Assembly: GCA_027622495.1 (NCBI GenBank)
Contig: JAQBYL010000069.1
Location: 1-12,642, forward strand
DNA length: 12,642 bases
Origin: Pseudomonadota bacterium
Lineage (GTDB): Bacteria > Pseudomonadota > Gammaproteobacteria > Pseudomonadales > Azotimanducaceae
Direction: 5' to 3'
The notes beneath the pieces were generated by a model. It ran no database searches and was not told where the DNA came from. It saw only the letters and a list, made by a program, of their open reading frames with translations. This document shows, in pieces, positions 7,052 through 12,552 of the stretch. Each line of letters starts with the position of its first letter. The stretch's first letter is position 1. Made by a program: the position numbers and the translations under genes.

Positions 7052-7459
7052 TCAGGTCTGCTTACCCATTGCCGCTACATCTTTCTCAAGCACTACCCAG
7101 GTCTGTTTGCTGTCACACCAGGCGTGGAACTGCGGTTTAAACGACGAGGTGTCGTCCAGCGTCCCGGTTTTCAGGTAGAGCATCTCCGGCTGACTGGGGA
7201 GGGCTGAGTAGATGGGCGAACCGCAGCGGCCGCAGAAGTACCGCTCGACGGGGTTACCACTGTCTGTAGCGGCGTCTTCATAGAGCTTGGGAGTGCCCGA
7301 AGTAAACTTGAACTCCGCCTTGGGGATGCCTGCGAGGGTTGAGAACGCAGATCCTGCCTGCCGCTGGCAATTCTTGCAGTGACACACGCCGGTGACGGCT
7401 GGTACGTTCTCGATTGTGTAGGTCACGTCTCCGCAAAGACACTGTCCTGTTAAAGCCAT
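7052..7459 (-). CDS. GFA/CENP-V-type zinc-binding protein
   Basis: The 135-residue product has all cysteine groups of the GFA family: CLC (Cys7, Cys9), CHCKNC (Cys26, 28, 31) and CGRCG (Cys76, Cys79). In Paracoccus Gfa these hold a structural zinc and a second zinc near the glutathione-binding site. Gfa was proposed to speed adduct formation between formaldehyde and glutathione, but most homologues have no tested activity, so 'formaldehyde-activating enzyme' should not be taken literally. The frame extends further upstream, but the ATG at 7459 has GAGGGA eight bases before it and begins the family's conserved N-terminus (MALTGQCLCGD). It starts 59 bp after the CMD-family gene and probably shares its transcript. 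The product is cytoplasmic. Confidence 0.92.
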   Translation of the reverse strand: MALTGQCLCGDVTYTIENVPAVTGVCHCKNCQRQAGSAFSTLAGIPKAEFKFTSGTPKLYEDAATDSGNPVERYFCGRCGSPIYSALPSQPEMLYLKTGTLDDTSSFKPQFHAWCDSKQTWVVLEKDVAAMGKQT

Positions 7460-7518
7460 GGCTGCTTCCCTCTTGTTGAAGATATTTAATTTGTGTATGC
7501 GAACGGTTCCAACGTCGT

Positions 7519-8091
7519 TCATTCGCCGCGTGGAAACGGTGTGGGATCCTGATCTCCTGTGGGGATGTTGAAGGTATTCAAGGTCATCGAGACGAAGGTA
7601 TAAAAACCAATCGTCTGAACGATGTCCATCAGCCCGTCTTCCCCCCACGTCTCAATAGCCTGATGGTAAAGATCCTTCGGCAGGTCGTGTGTTTCGTGCA
7701 GGGCACGGCAAACCGCGATCGTGAGCACCTCATCTCGAGGAGCGTCCTCCGGCATGCGCTGATCGAAAACTGCCTGAATGACTTCATCTGAAACACCCTG
7801 CTCCTTCGCCATTCTTGAGTGCGCGACCCACTCCACATTGCTGCGCCAGTGTCGACCCGTGACGATTATCGCCAACTCGACGATCCGCCGCCCCACGGTT
7901 GTTCGTTCCCACACGTAGTTACCAAGACTCATGGCCCGCTGAGCAACTTCGGGGCGCAGAATCCATGGATCGAAGGGACCACCAAGCTGTCCATCGGGGT
8001 GCGGCTGCCGGGTACCTTTGATGCGCTCAAACTGTTCCTGTTGCGCCGCCGTCATTTTGTCGAAGGATTTTGGCTTCAACCGACTCGTCAT
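7519..8091 (-). CDS. Carboxymuconolactone decarboxylase (CMD/AhpD-like) family protein
   Basis: The 190-residue protein carries the CMD core: RRIVELAIIVTGRHWRSNVEW followed by AHSRMAKEQGVSDEVI. Glu72, Glu87 and His91 take the usual active-site positions. The CxxC of AhpD-type peroxidases is absent, so alkylhydroperoxidase activity is unlikely and the protein fits better with the decarboxylase-like branch. Many such homologues are of unknown role in catabolic clusters. The ATG at 8091 is preceded by GAGGTGAG, which supports this start. A GFA-like gene follows 59 bp downstream. The product is cytoplasmic, with no signal peptide. Confidence 0.9.
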   Translation of the reverse strand: MTSRLKPKSFDKMTAAQQEQFERIKGTRQPHPDGQLGGPFDPWILRPEVAQRAMSLGNYVWERTTVGRRIVELAIIVTGRHWRSNVEWVAHSRMAKEQGVSDEVIQAVFDQRMPEDAPRDEVLTIAVCRALHETHDLPKDLYHQAIETWGEDGLMDIVQTIGFYTFVSMTLNTFNIPTGDQDPTPFPRGE

Positions 8092-8215
8092 ATGCGCTCA
8101 CCTCTGGCTTGTGTGTTGCCACATGATACCTATGAGGGAAGGTAATAGTGCACCGGTGCCAACCGAGCTGTGAGGGGTTCAGCCACACCAGCTGCAAAGC
8201 AGGCTACGGGTGTAT
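8092..8215. other. Intergenic region upstream of the CMD-family gene
   Basis: This 124-bp spacer lies between two minus-strand genes. It holds a perfect 10-bp palindrome, GCACCGGTGC (8150-8159). This could be an operator for the CMD/GFA operon, but one short palindrome is weak evidence. I see no convincing terminator for the gene that ends at 8216. Confidence 0.35.
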
Positions 8216-8818
8216 TTAGTGCAGATGCTCGCTGCCGTTCAAGTTGATGTCCAGGGCGCGCAGTTGTCGCTCCACCACCGGATCGCGGGTCGCAAGCCAG
8301 CGTTGATACAGCGCGAGAATGTCGTGGGTGCTCATCTCATGAGTACGCGAGCAGGCGTTTGCCACCAGATCGAGCATCCGGGTGAACGTGTTTGCGAGCT
8401 CGGCGAACACATGCCTGTTGTGACGGGCATTGTCTGCAAGGTAGTCGTAGGCACTGCCACCCATGCCGATGAAGTAGTCCTGATGGATACCGCGACGGGC
8501 GTAACGATCCGGGAACAATGCGCCCAGAAACAATGCCATGTCGCCGAGCTGTTGCAGCAGCAGGCAGCGCATTCGTTCGTCCTCGGCTTCAAGAGCATCG
8601 CTGTACAGAAGCGCGAGGGGGCGTAAGGTCATCTGGCCGTTGTGGTAACAAAACAGTTCTTCGCTTCGACCAAACCGAACCAGCACAGTACCCAGGTACC
8701 AGCAGGTGTCTTCATGCGGTTGTGGGTGCAGACTTTGTGCAAAACGGGTGAGGCGGCACTTGAAGTAGTGCGATAGAGACTCTTCGGCGACAGGTATCGT
8801 GCGGGCTTCCTTGCGCAT
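8216..8818 (-). CDS. Conserved-looking cytoplasmic protein of unknown function
   Basis: I do not recognise this 200-residue protein. It has no signal peptide or membrane segment. It looks mainly alpha-helical, with paired helices around FKCRLTRFAQSL, a Leu-rich RCLLLQQLGDMALFLGALF, then PDRYARRGIHQDYFIGMGGSAYDYLA and a C-terminal helix ending ERQLRALDINLNG. The segment with ALFPDRYxRR...YFIGMGGxAY looks like a conserved core because charged, aromatic and glycine residues are spaced regularly. No catalytic motif can be named. A GTG at 8824 abuts the GAGGAG SD, while the ATG at 8818 lies about five bases from it, so the ATG is preferred. It stands alone on the minus strand, divergent from the DapB-like pseudogene. 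Confidence 0.82.
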   Translation of the reverse strand: MRKEARTIPVAEESLSHYFKCRLTRFAQSLHPQPHEDTCWYLGTVLVRFGRSEELFCYHNGQMTLRPLALLYSDALEAEDERMRCLLLQQLGDMALFLGALFPDRYARRGIHQDYFIGMGGSAYDYLADNARHNRHVFAELANTFTRMLDLVANACSRTHEMSTHDILALYQRWLATRDPVVERQLRALDINLNGSEHLH

Positions 8819-8992
8819 GCACACTCCTCATACCACTTCGAAAACATTTTCTGTATAGCGCAATTTCAGGGCCTTGAATATGTGTCTTTCATTCTCCTTT
8901 TCCCAGATGTGAACGGCATCTCATCTCGAAATGATGTCTGGCAATCTAACCTCAACGCGAATTACATTTGAACTGCTCAAAGGGGGAACAAC

Positions 8993-9906
8993 ATGAGACG
9001 AAAAGTTATTCAGTGGTCGAGCGGCAATATCGGCAAAGGTCTGATCCGCGCCATTGTCGAACGCGATGATCTCGAGCTCGCCGGCCTCTACGTCTTCTCC
9101 GACGAAAAGGTCGGCCAGGATGCAGGTGACATTGCCCGCATCGCACACTGCTTTCGTCAGGCAAGGATGTCATCACCACCGTCGGTTACATGTACCCCAG
9201 GGTTTATGGTCCCGAGCTAGCCAGCCGGCTGGAGACGGCTTGCCAGACTGGTGGCAGCACCTTCCACTCCACGGGTCTCAATCCCGGCTGGCTGGGCGAC
9301 GTGTTACCACTGACAATGTCGAGCCTGTCGCGACGCATCGATCAGATCTACGTTCGGGAGATTACTAACTTCCAATTCTATCCATCTCCTGAAATCATGT
9401 TCGGCATGATGGGTTTCGGCAAAACCGACGCAGAGTTCGAACAGGATGTTGAGCGCTACAAGCACTGGCTAACCGGTCTGTTCAAAGAAAATATCCAGAT
9501 GATCGCCGATGGTCTCGGGCTGGAGCTCGACACCATCACAGACGTTACTTCACGTGCCTACGCAACGATGGATCTGAACCCCGCCGCCGGTCTGGTGAAG
9601 CAAGGCACTATTGCCGGTCAGCACTGGGAGTGGGCGGGGATCAAAAACGGCAGAAAGCTGATCGTGCACGAAACTGTCTGGCGCATGCATGCAAGTGTTG
9701 CCCCGGACTGGCCACAGGGCGACCACTCGGTCACCATTGAGGGTAAACCACGCATGCAGATCAATTTTGACGCAAGCTGGATTGACGACGGCTTGCTCGC
9801 AACCGGTATGCACGCTTTGAACGCGGTGCCCTATGTATGTGACGCGGCACCCGGCATCAAAACTTTTCTGGACCTGCCGTGGATGCTTGGTAGAAACATC
9901 GCCTAG
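8993..9906 (+). pseudogene. DapB-like NAD(P)H-dependent dehydrogenase, broken by an internal deletion and frameshift
   Basis: The N-terminal frame from 8993 reads MRRKVIQWSSGNIGKGLIRA...ELAGLYVFSDEKVGQDAGDIA, a Rossmann nucleotide-binding start of the dihydrodipicolinate reductase / 2,4-diaminopentanoate dehydrogenase-like family. At about 9138-9150 it falls out of register. The family sequence resumes in another frame as LLSSGKDVITTVGYMYPRVYGPEL and runs to the stop at 9904-9906 without further breaks. The segment that normally joins these (about 40-45 residues by my memory of the family) is missing. The two parts total about 305 codons against roughly 350 for intact members. AGGGGG eight bases before the ATG remains intact. 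Both halves lack internal stops, so the lesion is recent or an assembly error. It could only make a 75-residue fragment or a separately started C-terminal part. Confidence 0.85.
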
Positions 9907-10347
9907 ATCTCCTCTGGTACCATCTTGATCGCCCCGCACGGGCACTCTTCGGCGCACATACCGCAGCCCTTGCAGTAGTCGTACTTGAACTCGTATGCCC
10001 GGACAATGCGATCACCAACCCACGGCGACGGTGACCGTTCGCTCAGCCGGAACCATGTCGCCACCAGCGAATACACCATCGCATGCCGTCATCATGTCGC
10101 TGCCAACCTCGACCACGCCGTCATCGTTGAGCCTGACCCCGGGAAGGCTCGCAAGGATGCGCTGATCCACATTCTGACCGAGCGCAAGCACCAGGGTATC
10201 GGCGGCGATTGTGTCGAACTCGTCGGTCGGCTGCGGCCAGCCATCCTCATCGAGCACCATCTTTTGATGGGTTTCCGGCAGCAATACGGAGAACCACCTA
10301 ACACCTGGGTCTGCACGCAGCTTCAAATCGCCGCTACGCGGACTTCC
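9903..10347 (-). pseudogene. GltD-like FAD oxidoreductase with C-terminal 4Fe-4S domain, degraded remnant
   Basis: Two pieces of one protein are recognisable. From about 10341 to 10012 the minus strand reads GDLKLRADPG...DTLVLALGQNVD...GVFAGGDMVPAERTVTVAVG, the FAD/NAD-binding C-terminal lobe of glutamate-synthase-small-subunit-like oxidoreductases. It then hits a stop one codon past the glycine, where the family normally continues HGKKAAR. In another frame, 10019-9903 reads VGDRIVRAYEFKYDYCKGCGMCAEECPCGAIKMVPEEI, a 4Fe-4S motif (CxxCxxCxxxC) that ends such fused proteins. The intervening part, likely including a first cluster, is gone. The N-terminal several hundred residues are also absent: an in-frame stop lies at 10348-10350 and no homologous frame precedes it. 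The TAG overlaps the TAG of the converging DapB-like pseudogene. No function is expected. Confidence 0.8.
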
Positions 10348-10420
10348 TTAACGACTCGCCGGACGTACGGTGACAGACTTTGATCCAACGACAGATTCAA
10401 CCCCGGTATAAGGAGGTGGC

Positions 10421-10678
10421 ATGAACGAAAAGCTGAACAGGATGCTCGAAAAGCTCAAAACGGAGCGTGACGAGTTGCGTCTGCGGGCACACCTGATGAA
10501 GGAAGAGGTGAAGGCCGAGTGGGAAGTGGTCGACGTGAAACTGGACAACCTCGAACTGAAGCTTAAGCACCTCAAGAAGGACGCAAAGGCATCAGCAAAG
10601 GACGTTGCCACTGCGGCAGGTCTGCTTGCCGAGGAGATCGGCGAAGCCTACGAACGGATCAAGGATTCGCTCAAGTAA
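10421..10678 (+). CDS. Small charged coiled-coil protein of unknown function
   Basis: The 85-residue product is almost entirely Lys, Glu, Asp, Leu and Ala with heptad-like spacing (LNRMLEKLKTERDELRLR, then LDNLELKLKHLKKDAKAS) and a slightly more hydrophobic C-terminal helix (DVATAAGLLAEEIGEAYERI). It has no cysteine, proline or signal peptide. It should form a long amphipathic helix or coiled coil, like phasin-type or small stress-associated proteins, but I cannot assign a family. The AGGAGG SD at 10411-10416 lies four bases before the ATG, pointing to strong translation. An FNR-type operator follows the gene and serves the next one, so it is probably transcribed separately from ompW. Confidence 0.82.
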   Translation: MNEKLNRMLEKLKTERDELRLRAHLMKEEVKAEWEVVDVKLDNLELKLKHLKKDAKASAKDVATAAGLLAEEIGEAYERIKDSLK

Positions 10679-10724
10679 GCGAATGGATAATGGAGAAGAT
10701 TCTGCGTAACTTTTGCAGGTCCTC

Positions 10725-10738
10725 TTGATCCAGATCAA
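10725..10738. promoter_or_regulatory. FNR/Anr-type operator upstream of the OmpW gene
   Basis: The sequence TTGATCCAGATCAA matches the FNR-family consensus TTGAT-N4-ATCAA at every defined position. The dyad centre is at 10731.5. An activating site at -41.5 would place the transcription start near 10773, and a -10-like GATTAT occurs at 10757-10762, close to the expected place. The gene start is at 10802, giving a leader of about 30 bases. E. coli ompW is known to be controlled by FNR, which supports this reading. Confidence 0.85.
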
Positions 10739-10801
10739 ATTTCTGAAGTAGCGAACGATTATGGTCCCCACAGTTATTCCGGCGTCGTCGGGAGGATTTC
10801 T

Positions 10802-11416
10802 TTGTGTCGGAGGCTGGTAGTGCGTGGATTGAAGGTGGCGGTAGTAGTTTTAGGTGTGTTGGCGTGTACGTTCGTCCGCGCGGAGGCCGGTGACTGGCTG
10901 ATCCGGGTCGGTACCCACTATGCTGATCCGAAATCCGACAATCACGACCTGGTGGAGGTGGAGGCTGCCTTCGGCGTCACCTTCTCCGCAACCTACTTCT
11001 TCACCCCTAACTGGGCGGTGGAAGTGCTGGCTGCACTGCCCTTCACGCACGACATAAAATTGAAAGGCGGGCCAACGGTGGCCGAGACCAAACACCTTCC
11101 ACCGACGGTGTCGCTGCAGTACCACTTCATGCCCGATCGCAGCTGGCGGCCGTACATCGGTGCTGGTGTGAACTACACCATCTTCTTCCAGGAGGACACC
11201 ACCGGCCCGCTGAGCGGCCTGGAGCTCGAACTGGACGACTCGATTGGCCTGTCTGCTCAACTCGGCGTCGACATCGACTTGTCGCAGAACCTGTTCCTGA
11301 ACCTGGAAGTCCGCTACATCGACATCGAAACTGACGCATCGCTCGCCGGCAGCAGTATCGGCACAGTGGAAATCGATCCCTGGGCGGCCGGTCTGAACAT
11401 CGGCTTCCGCATCTGA
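10802..11416 (+). CDS. ompW: OmpW-family outer-membrane porin
   Basis: The 204-residue protein has a signal peptide (about residues 1-29, ending AEA-G) and the typical mature start GDWLIRVGTHYADPKSD. OmpW landmarks follow: FGVTFSATYFFTPNWAVEVLAALPF, LPPTVSLQYHF, RPYIGAGVNYTIFF, a loop, and the C-terminal strand IDPWAAGLNIGFRI. OmpW is an eight-stranded barrel with a narrow hydrophobic channel, linked to uptake of small hydrophobic molecules and to adaptation to low oxygen. The terminal residue is Ile instead of the usual Phe. The start is a TTG at 10802, chosen because GGAGG (10791-10795) lies six bases before it and no in-frame ATG precedes the signal peptide. An FNR box sits upstream. Confidence 0.93.
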   Translation: MCRRLVVRGLKVAVVVLGVLACTFVRAEAGDWLIRVGTHYADPKSDNHDLVEVEAAFGVTFSATYFFTPNWAVEVLAALPFTHDIKLKGGPTVAETKHLPPTVSLQYHFMPDRSWRPYIGAGVNYTIFFQEDTTGPLSGLELELDDSIGLSAQLGVDIDLSQNLFLNLEVRYIDIETDASLAGSSIGTVEIDPWAAGLNIGFRI

Positions 11417-11437
11417 TCCAGCCTTCTACCGGGTCGA

Positions 11438-11472
11438 GGCGCGTCTGCCGCGCCCGAGCCGCTTGCCTTTTT
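11438..11472 (+). terminator. Possible weak terminator after the OmpW gene
   Basis: A six-base-pair GC-rich hairpin, GGCGCG-TCTGC-CGCGCC (11438-11454), lies 22 bp after the OmpW stop codon. A run of five T occurs only at 11468-11472, about 14 bases beyond the stem, which is too far for a standard intrinsic terminator. It may still pause or end part of the transcript before the next promoter. Confidence 0.35.
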
Positions 11473-11484
11473 CTGTGCCTCTAC

Positions 11485-11498
11485 TTGATCCCTGTCAA
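11485..11498. promoter_or_regulatory. FNR/Dnr-type operator upstream of the lipoprotein pair
   Basis: TTGATCCCTGTCAA fits TTGAT-N4-GTCAA, one base from the symmetrical FNR consensus and equal to the form often seen for Dnr/NnrR-type nitric-oxide regulators. Its centre is at 11491.5, so a class II start would fall near 11533. A -10-like GTTAAT is at 11524-11529. It is the second such site within 760 bp. Confidence 0.78.
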
Positions 11499-11513
11499 AC
11501 ATAGGATGACGAT

Positions 11514-11525
11514 ACCCGTACGGGT
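11514..11525. promoter_or_regulatory. 12-bp perfect palindrome over the predicted -10 region
   Basis: ACCCGTACGGGT is a perfect dyad lying 16 bp after the FNR-type box and overlapping the place where the -10 element should be. A protein bound here would block the promoter, so it may be a repressor operator. The TACCCGT half only partly resembles a NarL heptamer. No regulator can be named. Confidence 0.4.
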
Positions 11526-11599
11526 TAATTCTCGTATCTGATTTCCGTTTCAATACCCACGCAGTGGCTTTCGGGTAATTGAACCGGCAGAAGGACACC

Positions 11600-11641
11600 G
11601 CGCAGAGTTTGCGCAATTTTTCCTGAACCTTTTGGAAAAGG
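11600..11641 (+). promoter_or_regulatory. Structured leader: terminator-like hairpin and SD-covering hairpin
   Basis: Two potential RNA hairpins lie just before the lipoprotein start codon. The first is GCGCA-GAGTT-TGCGC (11600-11614) followed by AATTTTT, a small intrinsic-terminator shape. The second, CCTTT-TGGA-AAAGG (11628-11641), includes the AAAAGG that is the only SD candidate, about 10 bases before the ATG. Together they could allow attenuation or translational control, but each stem is only five base pairs. Confidence 0.4.
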
Positions 11642-11651
11642 CTGAACAAGA

Positions 11652-12008
11652 ATGAAAACCAAACTTCGAATACTCAGTATTGCTGGTACCGTCCTCCTGG
11701 GACTAGTCGCTTGTGGTGACAGTTCTTCCGGATCCAGTACTGGATCCGGCCCCGTATCCGGCCGCTACGTTGCCGATATAACGGAAGCCGGGATAAAAAT
11801 GGAATTCGACTTCGCTGGTGACGGTAAGACGACCTTGACCATGGATGAGGGTGGCGAACGCTCAGAGATGGACTGTACATATACTTCAGGCGAAAGACGG
11901 ATCGCGGTAAGTTGTTTCGGAAGCTCCGGTATTTCACTGACCCAACTGGAAGGCGGCGACCTCGAAGGAGATATGGACGGTATGATCGTCCGCTATAAAA
12001 AACGTTGA
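11652..12008 (+). CDS. Small lipoprotein of unknown function
   Basis: The 118-residue product has a lipoprotein signal peptide with lipobox LVAC (lipidated Cys21). The next residues, G-D, put Asp at +3, so no strong inner-membrane retention signal (Asp at +2) is seen and an outer-membrane location is plausible. A Ser/Gly linker (24-37) precedes a compact beta-rich domain: GRYVADI, IKMEFDFAGDGKTTLTM, a Cys pair (MDCTY and VSCFG) that could form a disulfide, and a GGDLEGDMDGMIVRYKK end. I do not recognise a named family. It is the first gene behind an FNR-type box, and the second lipoprotein gene starts 13 bp after its stop codon. Confidence 0.87.
   Translation: MKTKLRILSIAGTVLLGLVACGDSSSGSSTGSGPVSGRYVADITEAGIKMEFDFAGDGKTTLTMDEGGERSEMDCTYTSGERRIAVSCFGSSGISLTQLEGGDLEGDMDGMIVRYKKR
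11728..11749. repeat. 22-bp perfect palindrome inside the lipoprotein gene
   Basis: Positions 11728-11749 read the same on both strands, with half-site CCGGATCCAGT and centre between 11738 and 11739. It covers codons for SGSSTGSG in the Ser/Gly linker, where codon choice is free. It could be a DNA operator, an mRNA hairpin, or an accident of repeated GGATCC in a low-complexity linker. Confidence 0.85.
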
Positions 12009-12021
12009 AAGAGGGGTTAAC

Positions 12022-12552
12022 CTGAACCCGGCGCGCGCACTGCTCGTCTCTTCGCTACTGGCCGTCACAGCGTGTAGTGACGATGTGCCCCTTCCCACGA
12101 TTGAGCAGATCGTATTCGCTGGTCTCGAGGAGGGGCTGTCCCTGTCAGACCGGTCAGAGGTAGTCGCCCTGCTCGACTTCGAACTGGCAGAAGACGGTAC
12201 CACGATTCTCGACCCGGTCTGTCGCCTGCCAATGACTACACCGGAGGTTCGTCTCGACGATCTGAATTCAGACGGCGATCCGGAGCTCATGATTAACGGG
12301 GGCAATGCATGCAGCGCCGGAAGCACCGGTGCTGTCCTTTGGTTATTCGGGCGCGGTGCCGACGGACGTTTCAGGCTGGTGTTGACCACGATCGCGCTCG
12401 GCTACCAGTTAGCCAGACACCGGGCCGAAGGTTATCCCGACCTGGTGCTCGGCGGTCCAGGCTTCTGCCACGCGGTCTGGCGCTGGACCGGGACAGAATA
12501 TGCCTTTGACCACACCGAGCCGGAAGTTGCCGGGGGTTGCGACGGCAGATAG
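12022..12552 (+). CDS. Second lipoprotein, probable CTG start
   Basis: From a CTG at 12022 the product has 176 residues and a full lipoprotein signal peptide, MNPARALLVSSLLAVTAC, with lipobox VTAC and lipidated Cys18. GAGGGG at 12011-12016 lies five bases before this CTG. No ATG, GTG or TTG is in frame between the previous gene's stop codon and the lipobox. The first such codon, GTG at 12085, would lose the whole signal peptide. The mature domain contains LDDLNSDGDPELMI, a DxNxDG calcium-loop-like motif as in FG-GAP and EF-hand-type proteins, and four Cys in the mature domain (Cys67, Cys97, Cys149, Cys173) that may pair. Function is unknown. It is probably co-expressed with the first lipoprotein, 13 bp upstream. 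Confidence 0.78.
   Translation: MNPARALLVSSLLAVTACSDDVPLPTIEQIVFAGLEEGLSLSDRSEVVALLDFELAEDGTTILDPVCRLPMTTPEVRLDDLNSDGDPELMINGGNACSAGSTGAVLWLFGRGADGRFRLVLTTIALGYQLARHRAEGYPDLVLGGPGFCHAVWRWTGTEYAFDHTEPEVAGGCDGR

Noticed and set aside
7460..7648. N-terminal extension of the GFA-like protein
   Set aside because: It overlaps the upstream CMD gene out of frame and is Arg/His-rich; the family start and an SD are at 7459.
9985..10383. 132-codon plus-strand frame over the oxidoreductase remnant
   Set aside because: The minus strand carries recognisable FAD-lobe and ferredoxin motifs here; the plus frame shows no family features.
10379..10400. Third FNR-like site before the coiled-coil gene
   Set aside because: TTGAT and TTCAA arms are present but 11 bases apart, so they do not form an FNR half-site pair.
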